A stretch of 64,000 bases of DNA from Desulfobulbaceae bacterium DB1. Its GTDB lineage: Bacteria; Desulfobacterota; Desulfobulbia; Desulfobulbales; SURF-16. Shown here piece after piece: positions 27,349 through 36,171 of this stretch. Position numbers and translations under genes: made by a program. The notes beneath the pieces are model-generated. The model was not told the origin of the DNA, did not search any database, and saw only the letters and a list, made by a program, of their open reading frames with translations. The stretch spans positions 329,234 to 393,233 of the forward strand of contig MQUF01000006.1 in assembly GCA_001914235.1 (NCBI GenBank), given 5' to 3'. The stretch's first letter is position 1. Every line of letters starts with the position of its first letter.

Positions 27349-29457
27349 ATGCACAACAGCAAATTTGACATAGCCACCTACTGCCGAAAAATGGAAAAAA
27401 TCATCGGCGGTCAGGAGGGCAAGGCCGCCCTTTTCTGGAAAGCGCTTTCTTTTTCCGTTGATGCGCATCAGAACCAGAAAAGGAAATCCGGCGAAGCCTA
27501 TGTCAGCCATCCCTGCCAGGTGGCCCTTATCCTGGTCGACGAGCTGGGCGTCAAGGATCCCGCCACCCTGGCTGCCGCCATGCTGCACGATACCATTGAA
27601 GATGTGCCGGAAGTAACCACCGATATCATCAGTTCCCTTTTCGGGAAACATGTGGCGGCCATTGTCGACGGCTGCACCAAAATCAGTCATTTTTCCGGAG
27701 ACCGGCAAACCTTTTACAAATTAGTCCATCGCAAGATATTTTCCAGTGCCGCCTCCCGGGTCGAAATCATGCTGATCAAGCTGGCCGACCGACTCCACAA
27801 TCTGCGCACCATGGTTTCCATGCCGAAACACAAGCGCCAGAAAATCGCCGACGAAACCCTGAGTGTCTATGCGCCCATGGCCGGGGTCATGGGTCTTTTC
27901 GGTTTGAAGCGTGAGCTTTATGACCTGGCCTTGACCTACAAGTTTCCCCGCCAGAGCCAGAAGGTGCTGACCCATATCCGCTTTCTGGAAACCCAGGAAG
28001 AAGGAAACAAAGTGGTCGACGCCTTACGAGACGCCTTTGAAGAGGCTTGGGTTTCCGCGGATATCCGCCTGAAGGCCAAAGGACTCTGGGCGTATTACAA
28101 TGTAGCCGACAATGTGCTGGCCAAGCATATTGAAAACCCGCTGGAAATCATCATCGTGGTTGACGACCTGCAATCCTGCTATCGTGCCCTCGGCATTATC
28201 AATCAGCATTTCCCCCCGATCCCCCGCACGATTCGCGACTTTATCGCCAACCCAAAGCCGACCGGCTACAAAAGCCTGCATGCCCGGGCCAACATCAAGG
28301 GACAGAATTACCTCTTTAAAATCAGAACCCTGCAGATGGTGCATGATGCCAAAAAAGGCATTATCCGCGAATGGCTGTCCCTCGGCACGGTGCCGACGAA
28401 CTTTGAGCAGGAAATCAGGGAAATGTTCGGCATCCTCGGCACGGACGACAGTCTCTCCTACCGGGAGATGATCGCGGCAAGCGGTAAAAAGGAAATTTAC
28501 ACCTTTACTCCAAACGGCGACTGCATCTGCCTTCCCAGCCAGAGTATCGTTCTTGATTTTGCTTTTAAGGTACACACCGAAGTGGGACTTCACTGCAATT
28601 CCGCAACGGTCGGGGCAAAAAGGGTGAAAGCCGACCATGTTTTAAAAGACGGCGACAGAATCCAGATCAATACCCAGGAACGGCCTGTGAAATTTGACCC
28701 GGAAATTCTGCCGCGCTGCCAAACACCTCGTGCCCGATCCGAACTTGCCCGCTTATTCCGCCTGAAAAGAGAGACGCTTGCCCGGGAGATCGGCAAGTCC
28801 CTGGTAAAACAGGAGCTGCAACGCTATGGTGTTCCTTTTTCCGTCCTCGATTACGAGGAGACGGCCGACATCCTTGAATATTTCGGCAAGGAAAATCTCA
28901 GCGAGCTTTTCCAGGATTTGGGTCAGGGCAATCTTCGCCTGAAAGAACTTGTCTATGAAATCAAAAACGGACTTTATGCCGGGCGCCAGACCCTGCTTCC
29001 GCCTACCGGCGCATTAAACAGCATTGATCTTGAAACCCTTGATCCGGAATGCGTCAAGTTATCCCAATGCTGCCAGCCGCTGCCGATCGAAAAGAGCCTT
29101 CTCGGCCTTTTAAGCGAAAGGGGCCTTTCCGTCCACAAAAAGGAGTGTCCGAAACTCAATGCCCTCAAAATCCAACGGGAAGATGTTGTTGCCCTGCGCT
29201 GGAATCTGAAGAAAACCATGGTGGAAAAACCGCAATCGCTTTTGATTTACAAAAACGTACCGCGCAACAGAATATTCATGCTGCTCAGTGTCGCGCCGGT
29301 TGCCATGAAGATAAGCGAGGTCATTGCCCTGTCCACGAGACCGGACGTAACTGCCTGGGAAATCAATTTTACGGTGGAAACCCTGCAGGATTTGAAAAAC
29401 ACCTTGCAGCATTTTACCAAAAGCAAACTCGAATATGAATTCATGCTGGAACTGTAA
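27349..29457 (+). CDS. RelA/SpoT-homologue (RSH) with intact HD hydrolase and degenerate synthetase
   Basis: A 702-residue long-form RSH protein: HD hydrolase, synthetase, TGS, zinc-finger-like and ACT domains. The hydrolase keeps H80-D81 and E84-D85 (MLHDTIEDV) and KLADRLHNLRTM. In the synthetase region the catalytic Asp expected before the IRV segment is Asn263 (ENPLEIIIVV), the following Arg is Ile, and the Glu of the E-x-Q-I-R-T motif is Leu322 (YLFKIRT). It is therefore likely a (p)ppGpp hydrolase without synthesis, assuming the alignment holds. The start is ATG 27349; an upstream extension lacks homology. It is divergent from rnr. Confidence 0.88.
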   Translation: MHNSKFDIATYCRKMEKIIGGQEGKAALFWKALSFSVDAHQNQKRKSGEAYVSHPCQVALILVDELGVKDPATLAAAMLHDTIEDVPEVTTDIISSLFGKHVAAIVDGCTKISHFSGDRQTFYKLVHRKIFSSAASRVEIMLIKLADRLHNLRTMVSMPKHKRQKIADETLSVYAPMAGVMGLFGLKRELYDLALTYKFPRQSQKVLTHIRFLETQEEGNKVVDALRDAFEEAWVSADIRLKAKGLWAYYNVADNVLAKHIENPLEIIIVVDDLQSCYRALGIINQHFPPIPRTIRDFIANPKPTGYKSLHARANIKGQNYLFKIRTLQMVHDAKKGIIREWLSLGTVPTNFEQEIREMFGILGTDDSLSYREMIAASGKKEIYTFTPNGDCICLPSQSIVLDFAFKVHTEVGLHCNSATVGAKRVKADHVLKDGDRIQINTQERPVKFDPEILPRCQTPRARSELARLFRLKRETLAREIGKSLVKQELQRYGVPFSVLDYEETADILEYFGKENLSELFQDLGQGNLRLKELVYEIKNGLYAGRQTLLPPTGALNSIDLETLDPECVKLSQCCQPLPIEKSLLGLLSERGLSVHKKECPKLNALKIQREDVVALRWNLKKTMVEKPQSLLIYKNVPRNRIFMLLSVAPVAMKISEVIALSTRPDVTAWEINFTVETLQDLKNTLQHFTKSKLEYEFMLEL

Positions 29458-29511
29458 AAGATTGCGGCGTCGCGCACGATAAGCCGCGGAACGATTTCTC
29501 CTCGCCGCTTC

Positions 29512-30201
29512 TCACGCCAGACGCGCCTCTCCTTCCGCCAGGGCCATGAGTTTTTCCCGATTCAGGATCCTTATCCGGCCGCCATCGACATCAAGAATTC
29601 CCTGTTTATTCATTTTGGTCAAAATCCGCGAAAGCGTCTCAGGTATCGTCCCCAGCAAACTTGCCAGTTGGGTCTTGGAGACGGCAAGTTCGACATTCGT
29701 GTCATCCTCCCCCTTTTCACCAGCCAGCAGAACATAGGCAGCCAGCCGCCCCGGCACCTCTTTTAAGGACAATGCTTCGATCATATGGGTAAATTGCTTC
29801 AATCTGAAGGAAAGCGTCGCCAGCATATTCATGGCAAGGGAGGGATGCTCTCCGATCAATTCCACAAAGGCCTTGCGGGGAAAAAAGAAAAGCCGGCTTT
29901 TTTCCAGCGCCATGGCATTGGCCGGATATGACGATCCGGTAAAAACAGCAACCTCGGCAAAAGGTTCCCCCGGCCCCAGGATATGCAGAATTTGCTCCTT
30001 CCCGTCAATGGACAACTTGAAAATCTTGATCCTTCCACTGACGATGACAAAAAAGCCGTTCCCGGGATCCCCTTCGGAAAAAAGAAGTTTCCCGCGCGGC
30101 ACCTCCTGATCGACCACGATCATGGCCAGTTCATCATAATGATCACCGCGCATTCCCTTGAAAAGCGGTATCTGGGCAATATACTCACTGATTTTTTTCA
30201 T
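29512..30201 (-). CDS. Crp/Fnr-family transcriptional regulator
   Basis: A 229-residue regulator with an N-terminal cyclic-nucleotide-binding fold (PRGKLLFSEGDPGNGFFVIVSG, GEPFAEVAVFTG) and a C-terminal Crp-type winged helix (VSKTQLASLLGTIPETLSRI). It lacks the N-terminal cysteine cluster of FNR, so it is not an oxygen-sensing Fe-S FNR. It resembles Dnr/NnrR-like or Crp-like members. ATG 30201 is preferred because AGGAGG lies directly before it. It overlaps the end of the phosphopantetheinyl transferase gene by 17 bases. Confidence 0.9.
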   Translation of the reverse strand: MKKISEYIAQIPLFKGMRGDHYDELAMIVVDQEVPRGKLLFSEGDPGNGFFVIVSGRIKIFKLSIDGKEQILHILGPGEPFAEVAVFTGSSYPANAMALEKSRLFFFPRKAFVELIGEHPSLAMNMLATLSFRLKQFTHMIEALSLKEVPGRLAAYVLLAGEKGEDDTNVELAVSKTQLASLLGTIPETLSRILTKMNKQGILDVDGGRIRILNREKLMALAEGEARLA

Positions 30202-31015
30202 TTTCCTCCTCATCGGTCATGGTAAAGGCCAGGACACCTTCGGCAAACGGGTCCAGCCACACCATCACCCTCGTTCGCTTTTCCCCAGCCTTCCCGGTAA
30301 CGGCTGCCGTAAGAAAAATCCCCTTCCCCTCTTTTTGCAGACCATTGATCCGTATCTCGTTAAAACCGGGCAACCTTGGACCGCACCAGGCCTTTTTGAC
30401 GGCCTCCTTGGCCGACCATATGCAGGTCAGGGCGGTACGGCTCCCGTAAATTTCGCTTATCGGCCGCACGATCTCATCTTCCGCCGGGGTGACGAATCGT
30501 TCCCGCACTCTCTCAACCGTCGGGGTGACATACTGGATATCAATCCCGCAGGAAACCGTCGAGCACAGCGCAGCCGCCCAATTGCCGCTGTGTGATATGG
30601 AAATATGGGATTGTCGCTTCACCGGGTCCTTCTCCCGCCAGGAAACAGAGGGTTTGCCGGCCTGGTCGGCGGCTATTTCCAGCCGGCGAAAATCCATCAT
30701 GCCGGGGGAAAAAGTTTGCCCCCCTTTTCTTATTTGCCATGCAGCGTATTTGGCGGCAATTCGTCCGCCCAGCCACTCCAATTTCCTTTTGTCATAACGA
30801 AACAATGAAAATTTTTCTTTTTCCTTGTCGGAGAGGCAGGTTGCGACAATGCCTTGCGGGCCGTCATCGCCAACCTGCCGCCCTAACAGGTCGAGATTAA
30901 CCAGCACGATGGAAAATGGTCGAGGACATGCATGCAGGGAGTCGCAATCGCCTTTGATATCGTCTGTTACATCGCAAATCATGCCGTTTTTATTTTTTCT
31001 TTGTGAGGCCGTCAT
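30185..31015 (-). CDS. 4'-phosphopantetheinyl transferase superfamily protein
   Basis: A 276-residue Sfp-type phosphopantetheinyl transferase, which attaches the 4'-phosphopantetheine arm to carrier proteins. The two conserved motifs are CGIDIQYV and WSAKEAVKKAW, and ISHSGNWAAAL precedes the first. No fatty acid, polyketide or peptide synthetase genes are in the window, so the carrier protein is unknown. It is divergent from cvpA and overlaps the Crp/Fnr gene downstream. Confidence 0.87.
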   Translation of the reverse strand: MTASQRKNKNGMICDVTDDIKGDCDSLHACPRPFSIVLVNLDLLGRQVGDDGPQGIVATCLSDKEKEKFSLFRYDKRKLEWLGGRIAAKYAAWQIRKGGQTFSPGMMDFRRLEIAADQAGKPSVSWREKDPVKRQSHISISHSGNWAAALCSTVSCGIDIQYVTPTVERVRERFVTPAEDEIVRPISEIYGSRTALTCIWSAKEAVKKAWCGPRLPGFNEIRINGLQKEGKGIFLTAAVTGKAGEKRTRVMVWLDPFAEGVLAFTMTDEEENEKNQ

Positions 31016-31072
31016 CTTTATGGTTATAGTGGCTGAAGCCGTTGTCCAATCTTTTTTTACCGGATCGCCACT

Positions 31073-31636
31073 ATGTCACTTCTCGATGCCATTGTCATTA
31101 TTTTGCTCGTCATTTTCCTTGCCCGGGGAATTTGGACAGGACTTGTTCGCCAGATAGCTTCCATCGCCGCGCTGATCATCGGATTTGTCATTGCCGGTCG
31201 CTATTACGGCGAATCGGCCGGGTTCGTCACCCCTTTTATCAGCAATCAACAGGCAGGATTCTTTGTCGCCTATTTGCTTCTCTTTGCCGCCTCTTTCGGG
31301 GCCGTCATTCTCCTCGGCCTCTTTCTCAAGCAGGTAATAAATCTTTCCCTGCTCGGCTGGTTTGACAAATTGCTGGGTGGGGTCCTGGGCCTGGCCAAAG
31401 CCGTTCTGCTCTCCTGCCTGCTTATCATGGGACTTGCTCTTTTTATTTCCGGCGCTAATCCCTTTTTCCGCAACTCCTTGTGCTATCCTTATCTGGAAAA
31501 CAGCTCCCGCATGCTGCTTGCCCTTATCAAGGACCAGGATCTGCGCAACAACCTTATGCCCCGCCGGCCCGCCATCTCAACGTTTCTGCAAACCCCGGTA
31601 AAGCTTGGCAAGCAGGACGGGGGAAACGCCAAGTAA
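31073..31636 (+). CDS. CvpA family membrane protein
   Basis: A 187-residue inner-membrane protein with about four hydrophobic segments (residues about 3-20, 25-42, 60-82 and 100-122). It begins LLDAIVIILLVIFLARGIWTG, apart from the ends typical of CvpA/colicin V production family members, and includes FDKLLGGVLGLAKAVLLSC. The biochemical function of CvpA is not settled; it is linked to envelope stress. Its 3' end overlaps the convergent glycosyltransferase gene by about 60 bases. Confidence 0.85.
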   Translation: MSLLDAIVIILLVIFLARGIWTGLVRQIASIAALIIGFVIAGRYYGESAGFVTPFISNQQAGFFVAYLLLFAASFGAVILLGLFLKQVINLSLLGWFDKLLGGVLGLAKAVLLSCLLIMGLALFISGANPFFRNSLCYPYLENSSRMLLALIKDQDLRNNLMPRRPAISTFLQTPVKLGKQDGGNAK

Positions 31637-32290
31637 AAATCCGGCGATGACGATCTGATTCAGAAGGGTCGTTTTCAAAATGCCCAGCCGTTCCCAACGA
31701 CGGCCGGAGGTGATGACCGCATCGGCCAGAATCACGATTTTTCCTTTTCTCCGCAGTCTGCGCACCAAGCTGAAGTCTTCCATGATGGGCAGATCAGCAT
31801 ATCCCCCGAGCTCATGGAATGTCGTCGCCCGCATGAAAAGCCCCTGGTCGCCATAGGGAAGCTTGAGCAATCGCGAACGCAGATTGGCCAATCGAGCAAT
31901 CCAATGGATATTTCTCCGGAGTGAGTCAATCCTCAGTTGAAAAGCCCCTGCCACGAATTCATGGCCTTGCATGACATGCAGGACAGGCTTGAAAAAGCCG
32001 GCAGGCAGGATTGTGTCCCCGTGGAGAAAAAGCAGTATCTCGCCCTTTGCCGCTTCGGCCCCTTTATTCAATTGCGCTGCCCTTCCCCTGTCGCTCGTCA
32101 GCACCGTAACACCGAGTTTGCTTGCGATTCCAGGCGAATCATCCGTGCTGCCGCCATCCACGACAAGTATTTCCACCTGCTTCTCATGACTGAGAGCCGC
32201 AAGTGTCGCAGGGAGCCGTTCCGCCTCATTGTACACCGGAATAATGATGGAAACGGCAGGAAGATCGTTGCTCTCCACCCCCTTACCCAT
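31577..32290 (-). CDS. Glycosyltransferase of the arsenosugar-associated TIGR04283 type
   Basis: A 237-residue GT-A family 2 glycosyltransferase: VSIIIPVYNEAERLPATLAA at the N terminus, then ILVVDGGSTDDSP, RGRAAQLNKGAEAAKGEILL and a DxD-like HGDTILP. This combination is characteristic of the TIGR04283 subgroup, named for co-occurrence with arsenosugar genes. A hydrophobic C-terminal segment (about residues 210-228) could tether it to the membrane. It overlaps the partner TIGR04282-type gene by eight bases. The substrate assignment is by family only. Confidence 0.85.
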   Translation of the reverse strand: MGKGVESNDLPAVSIIIPVYNEAERLPATLAALSHEKQVEILVVDGGSTDDSPGIASKLGVTVLTSDRGRAAQLNKGAEAAKGEILLFLHGDTILPAGFFKPVLHVMQGHEFVAGAFQLRIDSLRRNIHWIARLANLRSRLLKLPYGDQGLFMRATTFHELGGYADLPIMEDFSLVRRLRRKGKIVILADAVITSGRRWERLGILKTTLLNQIVIAGFLLGVSPVLLAKLYRGLQKR

Positions 32291-32936
32291 CGGTCACCTG
32301 CGGGAAAGCTGCTGCAGACTGCAATAAATCCGTCAGATCCTCCGGCCGATCAATGTCGGCAAGTGGGGTCAGATAGGCGAGCGAAAGGCCGCTGTTTATG
32401 GCATGAGCACTTGTTTCCCGCAGTACCGTTTCCGTCCCCCAAGACACATTTTCCCACAGGCAATTCGCCTGTTGCCTGAGTCCGATGAGGTAGTATCCGC
32501 CGTCAAGGGCCGGGCCGATCACCACGTCGGCATGCTGTAATTGATGAAACGCCTCGGCCATGATTTCCGCCGTGAGATATGGGCAGTCGGCTCCGATAAC
32601 AACAATTTTCCCCCATCCCTCGGCAAAGGCGTTGTTGGTGGCCGACTGCAATCGCTTTCCCAAATCTCCTTTGCACTGGCGGCGAAGCCGAAACTCGGCA
32701 GGCACCCAGTGCCGCACCTCCGTATCATGCCCTCCGCTATAATGCACTTGCACCTCCACATCTCTTTTTTCCCTGATTTCTCGTGCAAGTGCAAACATGT
32801 ATTCCGTCATGCGCCGCTGCAATCGTGCCGCCCCCTGTTCACCCAATAACGGAATCAGGCGGGTTTTGGCCGAGCCGGGTTGCGGAAACCGGGTAAATAG
32901 TATTAGCAATTCCTGTGAATAATTTGATAATGACAT
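32283..32936 (-). CDS. Nucleotide-diphospho-sugar transferase-like protein, TIGR04282/DUF2064 type
   Basis: A roughly 217-residue GT-A-like protein with FTRFPQPGSAKTRLIPLLG, KDLGKR-like GDLGKRLQSA, GADCPYLTAE and GPALDGGYYLIGL. This is the DUF2064/TIGR04282 family that usually pairs with TIGR04283. I give the ATG at 32936; a GTG at 32969 would add 11 residues. The pair sits between cvpA and a UPF0280 gene. The radical SAM/ArsM-like fusion at 53-56 kb is the other possible arsenic-related gene in the window. Confidence 0.83.
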   Translation of the reverse strand: MSLSNYSQELLILFTRFPQPGSAKTRLIPLLGEQGAARLQRRMTEYMFALAREIREKRDVEVQVHYSGGHDTEVRHWVPAEFRLRRQCKGDLGKRLQSATNNAFAEGWGKIVVIGADCPYLTAEIMAEAFHQLQHADVVIGPALDGGYYLIGLRQQANCLWENVSWGTETVLRETSAHAINSGLSLAYLTPLADIDRPEDLTDLLQSAAAFPQVTDG

Positions 32937-33042
32937 CAGTCGATTTTTTTTCAGGCTTGTTCCGCGCACCCGCCAATTTTACGAAATGCGCGGCAATTGA
33001 CAGCAGGCCTTTGCTATTCTCCATTCCGGATTTCAGTAATAC

Positions 33043-33819
33043 ATGAAAACAAAGCGCAAAAAAAACAAAAAACCGGATCCCCTTTCTTACCGTGAAAGAA
33101 GCTACCGCCAATCGGTGGACGCCGCAGGTTTGACCCCGTCCCGCGTCACCGTTTGCGAAACAGATCTGTTCATTCTTGCCGACTGCGAGGTCCGTGATCT
33201 CGCCACCCGCCTGGTGTTGCATTACAGATCCCAATTGGAAGGGTATATTGCCAGAAACCCCGCTTTTCTCCACACCCTCTCTCCCCTGCCGATCGACCCC
33301 ACCGCCTGCCCGCTCGTCAAGGCAATGATGAAAGCGGCACATGATGCCGGCGTCGGCCCCATGGCCGCCGTGGCCGGGGCAATAGCGGAGTTTGTCGGCC
33401 GCGATATATTACAATCAGGCTGCAGCAAAGAAATCATCATCGAAAATGGCGGGGACATCTTCCTGAGCAGAACGAGGACCAGTTCCGTCGCTATTTATGC
33501 AGGCAGCTCTCCGCTCAGCAACAGGGTGGGCATCAAAATTTCGCCGGCCATGATGCCGCTCGGTATCTGTACCTCATCCGGCACCATCGGCCATTCCCTC
33601 AGTCTTGGACAGGCGGATTCGGTAACCGTTTTAGCGCCATCCACACCGTTAGCCGATGCGGCGGCAACACGACTCGGCAATGAAATGAAAGGGAAAAACG
33701 CTGTCCACCATGCCATCGAGGCAGCAAAAACCTTGCCTGGATTAACGGGCGTCGTCATCGTGCAGGATGATCACCTCGGGGTGTGGGGTGAGATAGAGCT
33801 GATTCCACTGGGCGCTTAA
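33043..33819 (+). CDS. UPF0280 family protein (ApbE-like fold)
   Basis: A 258-residue member of UPF0280, distantly related to the FAD:protein FMN transferase ApbE. Visible conserved segments are VGPMAAVAGAIAEFVG, IENGGDIFL, PLGICTSSGTIGHSLS and ADSVTVLAPSTPLADAAAT. The basic start (KTKRKKNKK) carries no signal peptide. Function has not been established; flavin or cofactor binding is an inference from the ApbE relationship. Its 3' end overlaps the convergent methyltransferase gene by four bases. Confidence 0.85.
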   Translation: MKTKRKKNKKPDPLSYRERSYRQSVDAAGLTPSRVTVCETDLFILADCEVRDLATRLVLHYRSQLEGYIARNPAFLHTLSPLPIDPTACPLVKAMMKAAHDAGVGPMAAVAGAIAEFVGRDILQSGCSKEIIIENGGDIFLSRTRTSSVAIYAGSSPLSNRVGIKISPAMMPLGICTSSGTIGHSLSLGQADSVTVLAPSTPLADAAATRLGNEMKGKNAVHHAIEAAKTLPGLTGVVIVQDDHLGVWGEIELIPLGA

Positions 33820-34478
33820 AGACTGCCTGTGACCGCCCAGTGCCGGTCGCTTACCTGCTTCAGGGTGAAATGGCTCAGCCCCGCCTTTTGCAGCTGCTGC
33901 CCCACCTCGCTCATGGTATAGGACGCCAGCAGTGAATGAAAAAAATCATGTTGCAGAATCTCCGGCTCATTTCCGGAATAGCGACAGACTATTGCTTTCG
34001 CCTCCGCCTCTGTTTCAGGCCGCAGCAGGTCGACGACCAGCACACGACAATCTTTTTTGCCGTGCCGTTTCACGGCATGCCATAAATCATCCGGGTCGGC
34101 GAGATGGTGCAGGAGACTGTTGGACAGGATCACCTCGTATGCATTATCCCCCAGCCTGTCGGTCGGGATTGTCGCCTGAACGAATTGCACCCTTTCCCCT
34201 AACCCTTGCCGGGAAACGGCATTTCTGGCAAAATCGAGCATTTTTCCCGCGCCGTCAACCCCAAGGCAACCGCACGCCGGGTACGCCCTGGCAAATCTGA
34301 CGAGAATGTCTCCTGGCCCGCACCCCAGATCAAGTATTGTTCCCTGAACATGTTTTTCCGGAAAGGCTGAACGGAATATTTCCAGGAAGCGGCTGTTCGG
34401 CTCCTCAAAATCAGCATTGGCATAGGCGGCAACCTGGCCGGCCTCATCCATCAACTCCGGTTCATTCCTTCTTTTCAT
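33816..34478 (-). CDS. Class I SAM-dependent methyltransferase
   Basis: A 220-residue Rossmann-fold methyltransferase. Motif I is TILDLGCGPGDILVRFA, followed by an acidic GVDGAGKMLDFA and a YEVILSNSLLHHL motif IV. The substrate is not evident from sequence. Its start overlaps the stop of the HAD gene by four bases (ATGA), making it the last gene of the long parA-parB-pyrK-pyrD run. Confidence 0.88.
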   Translation of the reverse strand: MKRRNEPELMDEAGQVAAYANADFEEPNSRFLEIFRSAFPEKHVQGTILDLGCGPGDILVRFARAYPACGCLGVDGAGKMLDFARNAVSRQGLGERVQFVQATIPTDRLGDNAYEVILSNSLLHHLADPDDLWHAVKRHGKKDCRVLVVDLLRPETEAEAKAIVCRYSGNEPEILQHDFFHSLLASYTMSEVGQQLQKAGLSHFTLKQVSDRHWAVTGSL

Positions 34479-35191
34479 CCCGCGCCCCGGTTTTCAGATG
34501 CGGTCCCACCTGTTTCCCGCAAAAGTTCCTTGAAAAAAATAATGGAGGGATAGGTGCGGGAATAAACCACCGGCCGTGTGCTGCTCGACTTTGCCACATA
34601 GATCAGGTTGCTGATTCCGTATGTGTCGGCGCTGGCCAGCACCTGCTCGTTATCATCGGCCAGCAGGGACTTCTTTTTATCGAATTCGATAAAAGCATGT
34701 AATTTCTCCCAGAAGAGCGGTTCTTCTTTTGCCACCCCGACATCTTCCGAGCAGACGATTTTATCAAAATAATTTTCGATTTCCGTTTTTTGCATCTTTA
34801 TGGAAATTGTCTTGCTATGGGCATTTGTCACCAAATAAATTTTTTTGCCGAGATTCCGACAATATTCCAAAAAATCAATGACATAAGGATGCACCTGTAT
34901 AAGATGATGCAGTCGTAATTTCATCAGAGCGATGTCAAGGCCCAATTCCTTTGACCAGTAATTAATGTCCGTCCACTCCAAGGTTCCTTCACGGCTTTTG
35001 TATTTCCGCATCAATTCTTCATGGGCTTGCCAAAAATCGATGTTATTTTCTTTCGCATAGATCTCAGGGACATGTTCTTCCCAGAAATAATCATCAAAAT
35101 GACGATCAAGCAAAGTCCCGTCCATGTCCAGCATGACCGTGTCAATGCTTTGCCAGTTGATCAGCGGTTCTATTTTTTTTCCAAGCATCAT
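34475..35191 (-). CDS. HAD-family hydrolase, YrfG-like nucleotidase
   Basis: A roughly 238-residue haloacid dehalogenase-type phosphatase. The catalytic motif is VMLDMDGTLLD, then LVTNAHSKTI for motif II and SLLADDNEQVLASAD for motif IV. The long cap insertion starting with HFDDYFWEEHVPEIYA resembles the GMP/IMP nucleotidase YrfG. ATG 35191 starts just after the YkgJ stop; the TTG at 35218 would overlap it. It is co-transcribed with its neighbours. Confidence 0.85.
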   Translation of the reverse strand: MMLGKKIEPLINWQSIDTVMLDMDGTLLDRHFDDYFWEEHVPEIYAKENNIDFWQAHEELMRKYKSREGTLEWTDINYWSKELGLDIALMKLRLHHLIQVHPYVIDFLEYCRNLGKKIYLVTNAHSKTISIKMQKTEIENYFDKIVCSEDVGVAKEEPLFWEKLHAFIEFDKKKSLLADDNEQVLASADTYGISNLIYVAKSSSTRPVVYSRTYPSIIFFKELLRETGGTASENRGAG

Positions 35192-35198
35192 GTCGCCG

Positions 35199-35924
35199 TC
35201 ATCGTAAAAAATCGGCAATGGATTGTTGCCCGATTTTTTCTTGGTAAATTGTCCGCAACAGTCCCTCTACCTCATTTTCCTCGCCCGGCATTAACAAAAA
35301 ACCGGGAATTCGTTCTGCTCGCAGAACCTTTGCCTTTGCCTCTTTGACCCTTTCCTTTTTCCGCAGCTGATTCAGCAAGTCGCTGTTTTTCGCGTCATCA
35401 CACAATACAAAAAGGATATCGATGAGGTTGCCCCACATTTGTCCTTGGCCGAGATGTTCAATCAGCTGCATGACAACGGTGTTTAATGTCACAATCCTTT
35501 CAGGCAGGGTGGATGCTCCGCTCGCAGCGCAATCTGTCCGGGATGCAAAACTTCTGCAGGAAAACGGCCTGACCCGGTATATTTCGCATATGTCCCCGTG
35601 AAGGAAGGGACAGCTGCCGATGTTCCAGTTCGCATCCTCATCATCCCCGGCAGCTTCCTTGCCCAGGCAAAGTCGGGCAAATCCGTTCGTCGTTCTTTTT
35701 ACTCTTCCAACCCCTTCATTTCGTTCTAATTGCTGAACAAACCACTGACTTTTTTTCTCGTTCACCATGTGGTCAATGATATTTTCCGCCTCAAGTTCGC
35801 TGACCATCACATTATTCGTGCAGCAGGCGGCACAGCCTTTCCGGCAGAAAAATTTTTCCTTGTGCAGCCATTCATCGTACTTGTGATAAATAACCTGGAG
35901 AATTTCTCGGTGCGCATTATTCAT
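35199..35924 (-). CDS. YkgJ-family cysteine cluster protein
   Basis: A 241-residue protein with the YkgJ/UPF0153 zinc- or iron-binding cysteine pattern: CRKGCAACC near the N terminus and CPFLHGDICEIYRVRPFSCR later. Six cysteines in the usual arrangement are intact. The family is uncharacterised; a metal-binding role is inferred. It overlaps the DUF1232 gene by eight bases. Confidence 0.85.
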   Translation of the reverse strand: MNNAHREILQVIYHKYDEWLHKEKFFCRKGCAACCTNNVMVSELEAENIIDHMVNEKKSQWFVQQLERNEGVGRVKRTTNGFARLCLGKEAAGDDEDANWNIGSCPFLHGDICEIYRVRPFSCRSFASRTDCAASGASTLPERIVTLNTVVMQLIEHLGQGQMWGNLIDILFVLCDDAKNSDLLNQLRKKERVKEAKAKVLRAERIPGFLLMPGEENEVEGLLRTIYQEKIGQQSIADFLR

Positions 35925-36171
35925 TTCTTTTTTCTCTTAAAACCTCGGCCGGGACAAAACGCAGGCTGAGCCAGACAAGAATTGCCGCCAGGGTCGCATC
36001 GTCAATCAATCCGAACAGCGGAAATATATCGGGGACAAGATCCTGCGGAAACAGAAGATAGACAAGGGCAAGCAGCACAAAAAACCGAGCCGTCCACGGA
36101 GTTCTTTTATCGCCTATGACTTTCAGGTAAAAAAGGATTTTCTGAAACAGGCCCTTCATTTCAGACGTCAA
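35917..36171 (-). CDS. YkvA/DUF1232 small membrane protein
   Basis: An 84-residue protein with the DUF1232 signature WTARFFVLLALVYLLFPQDL followed by VPDIFPLFGLIDD. This looks like one or two membrane-associated helices with the YLxxPxDLxPD motif. Its function is unknown. It overlaps pyrD by 11 bases and ykgJ by eight. Confidence 0.85.
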   Translation of the reverse strand: MTSEMKGLFQKILFYLKVIGDKRTPWTARFFVLLALVYLLFPQDLVPDIFPLFGLIDDATLAAILVWLSLRFVPAEVLREKRNE

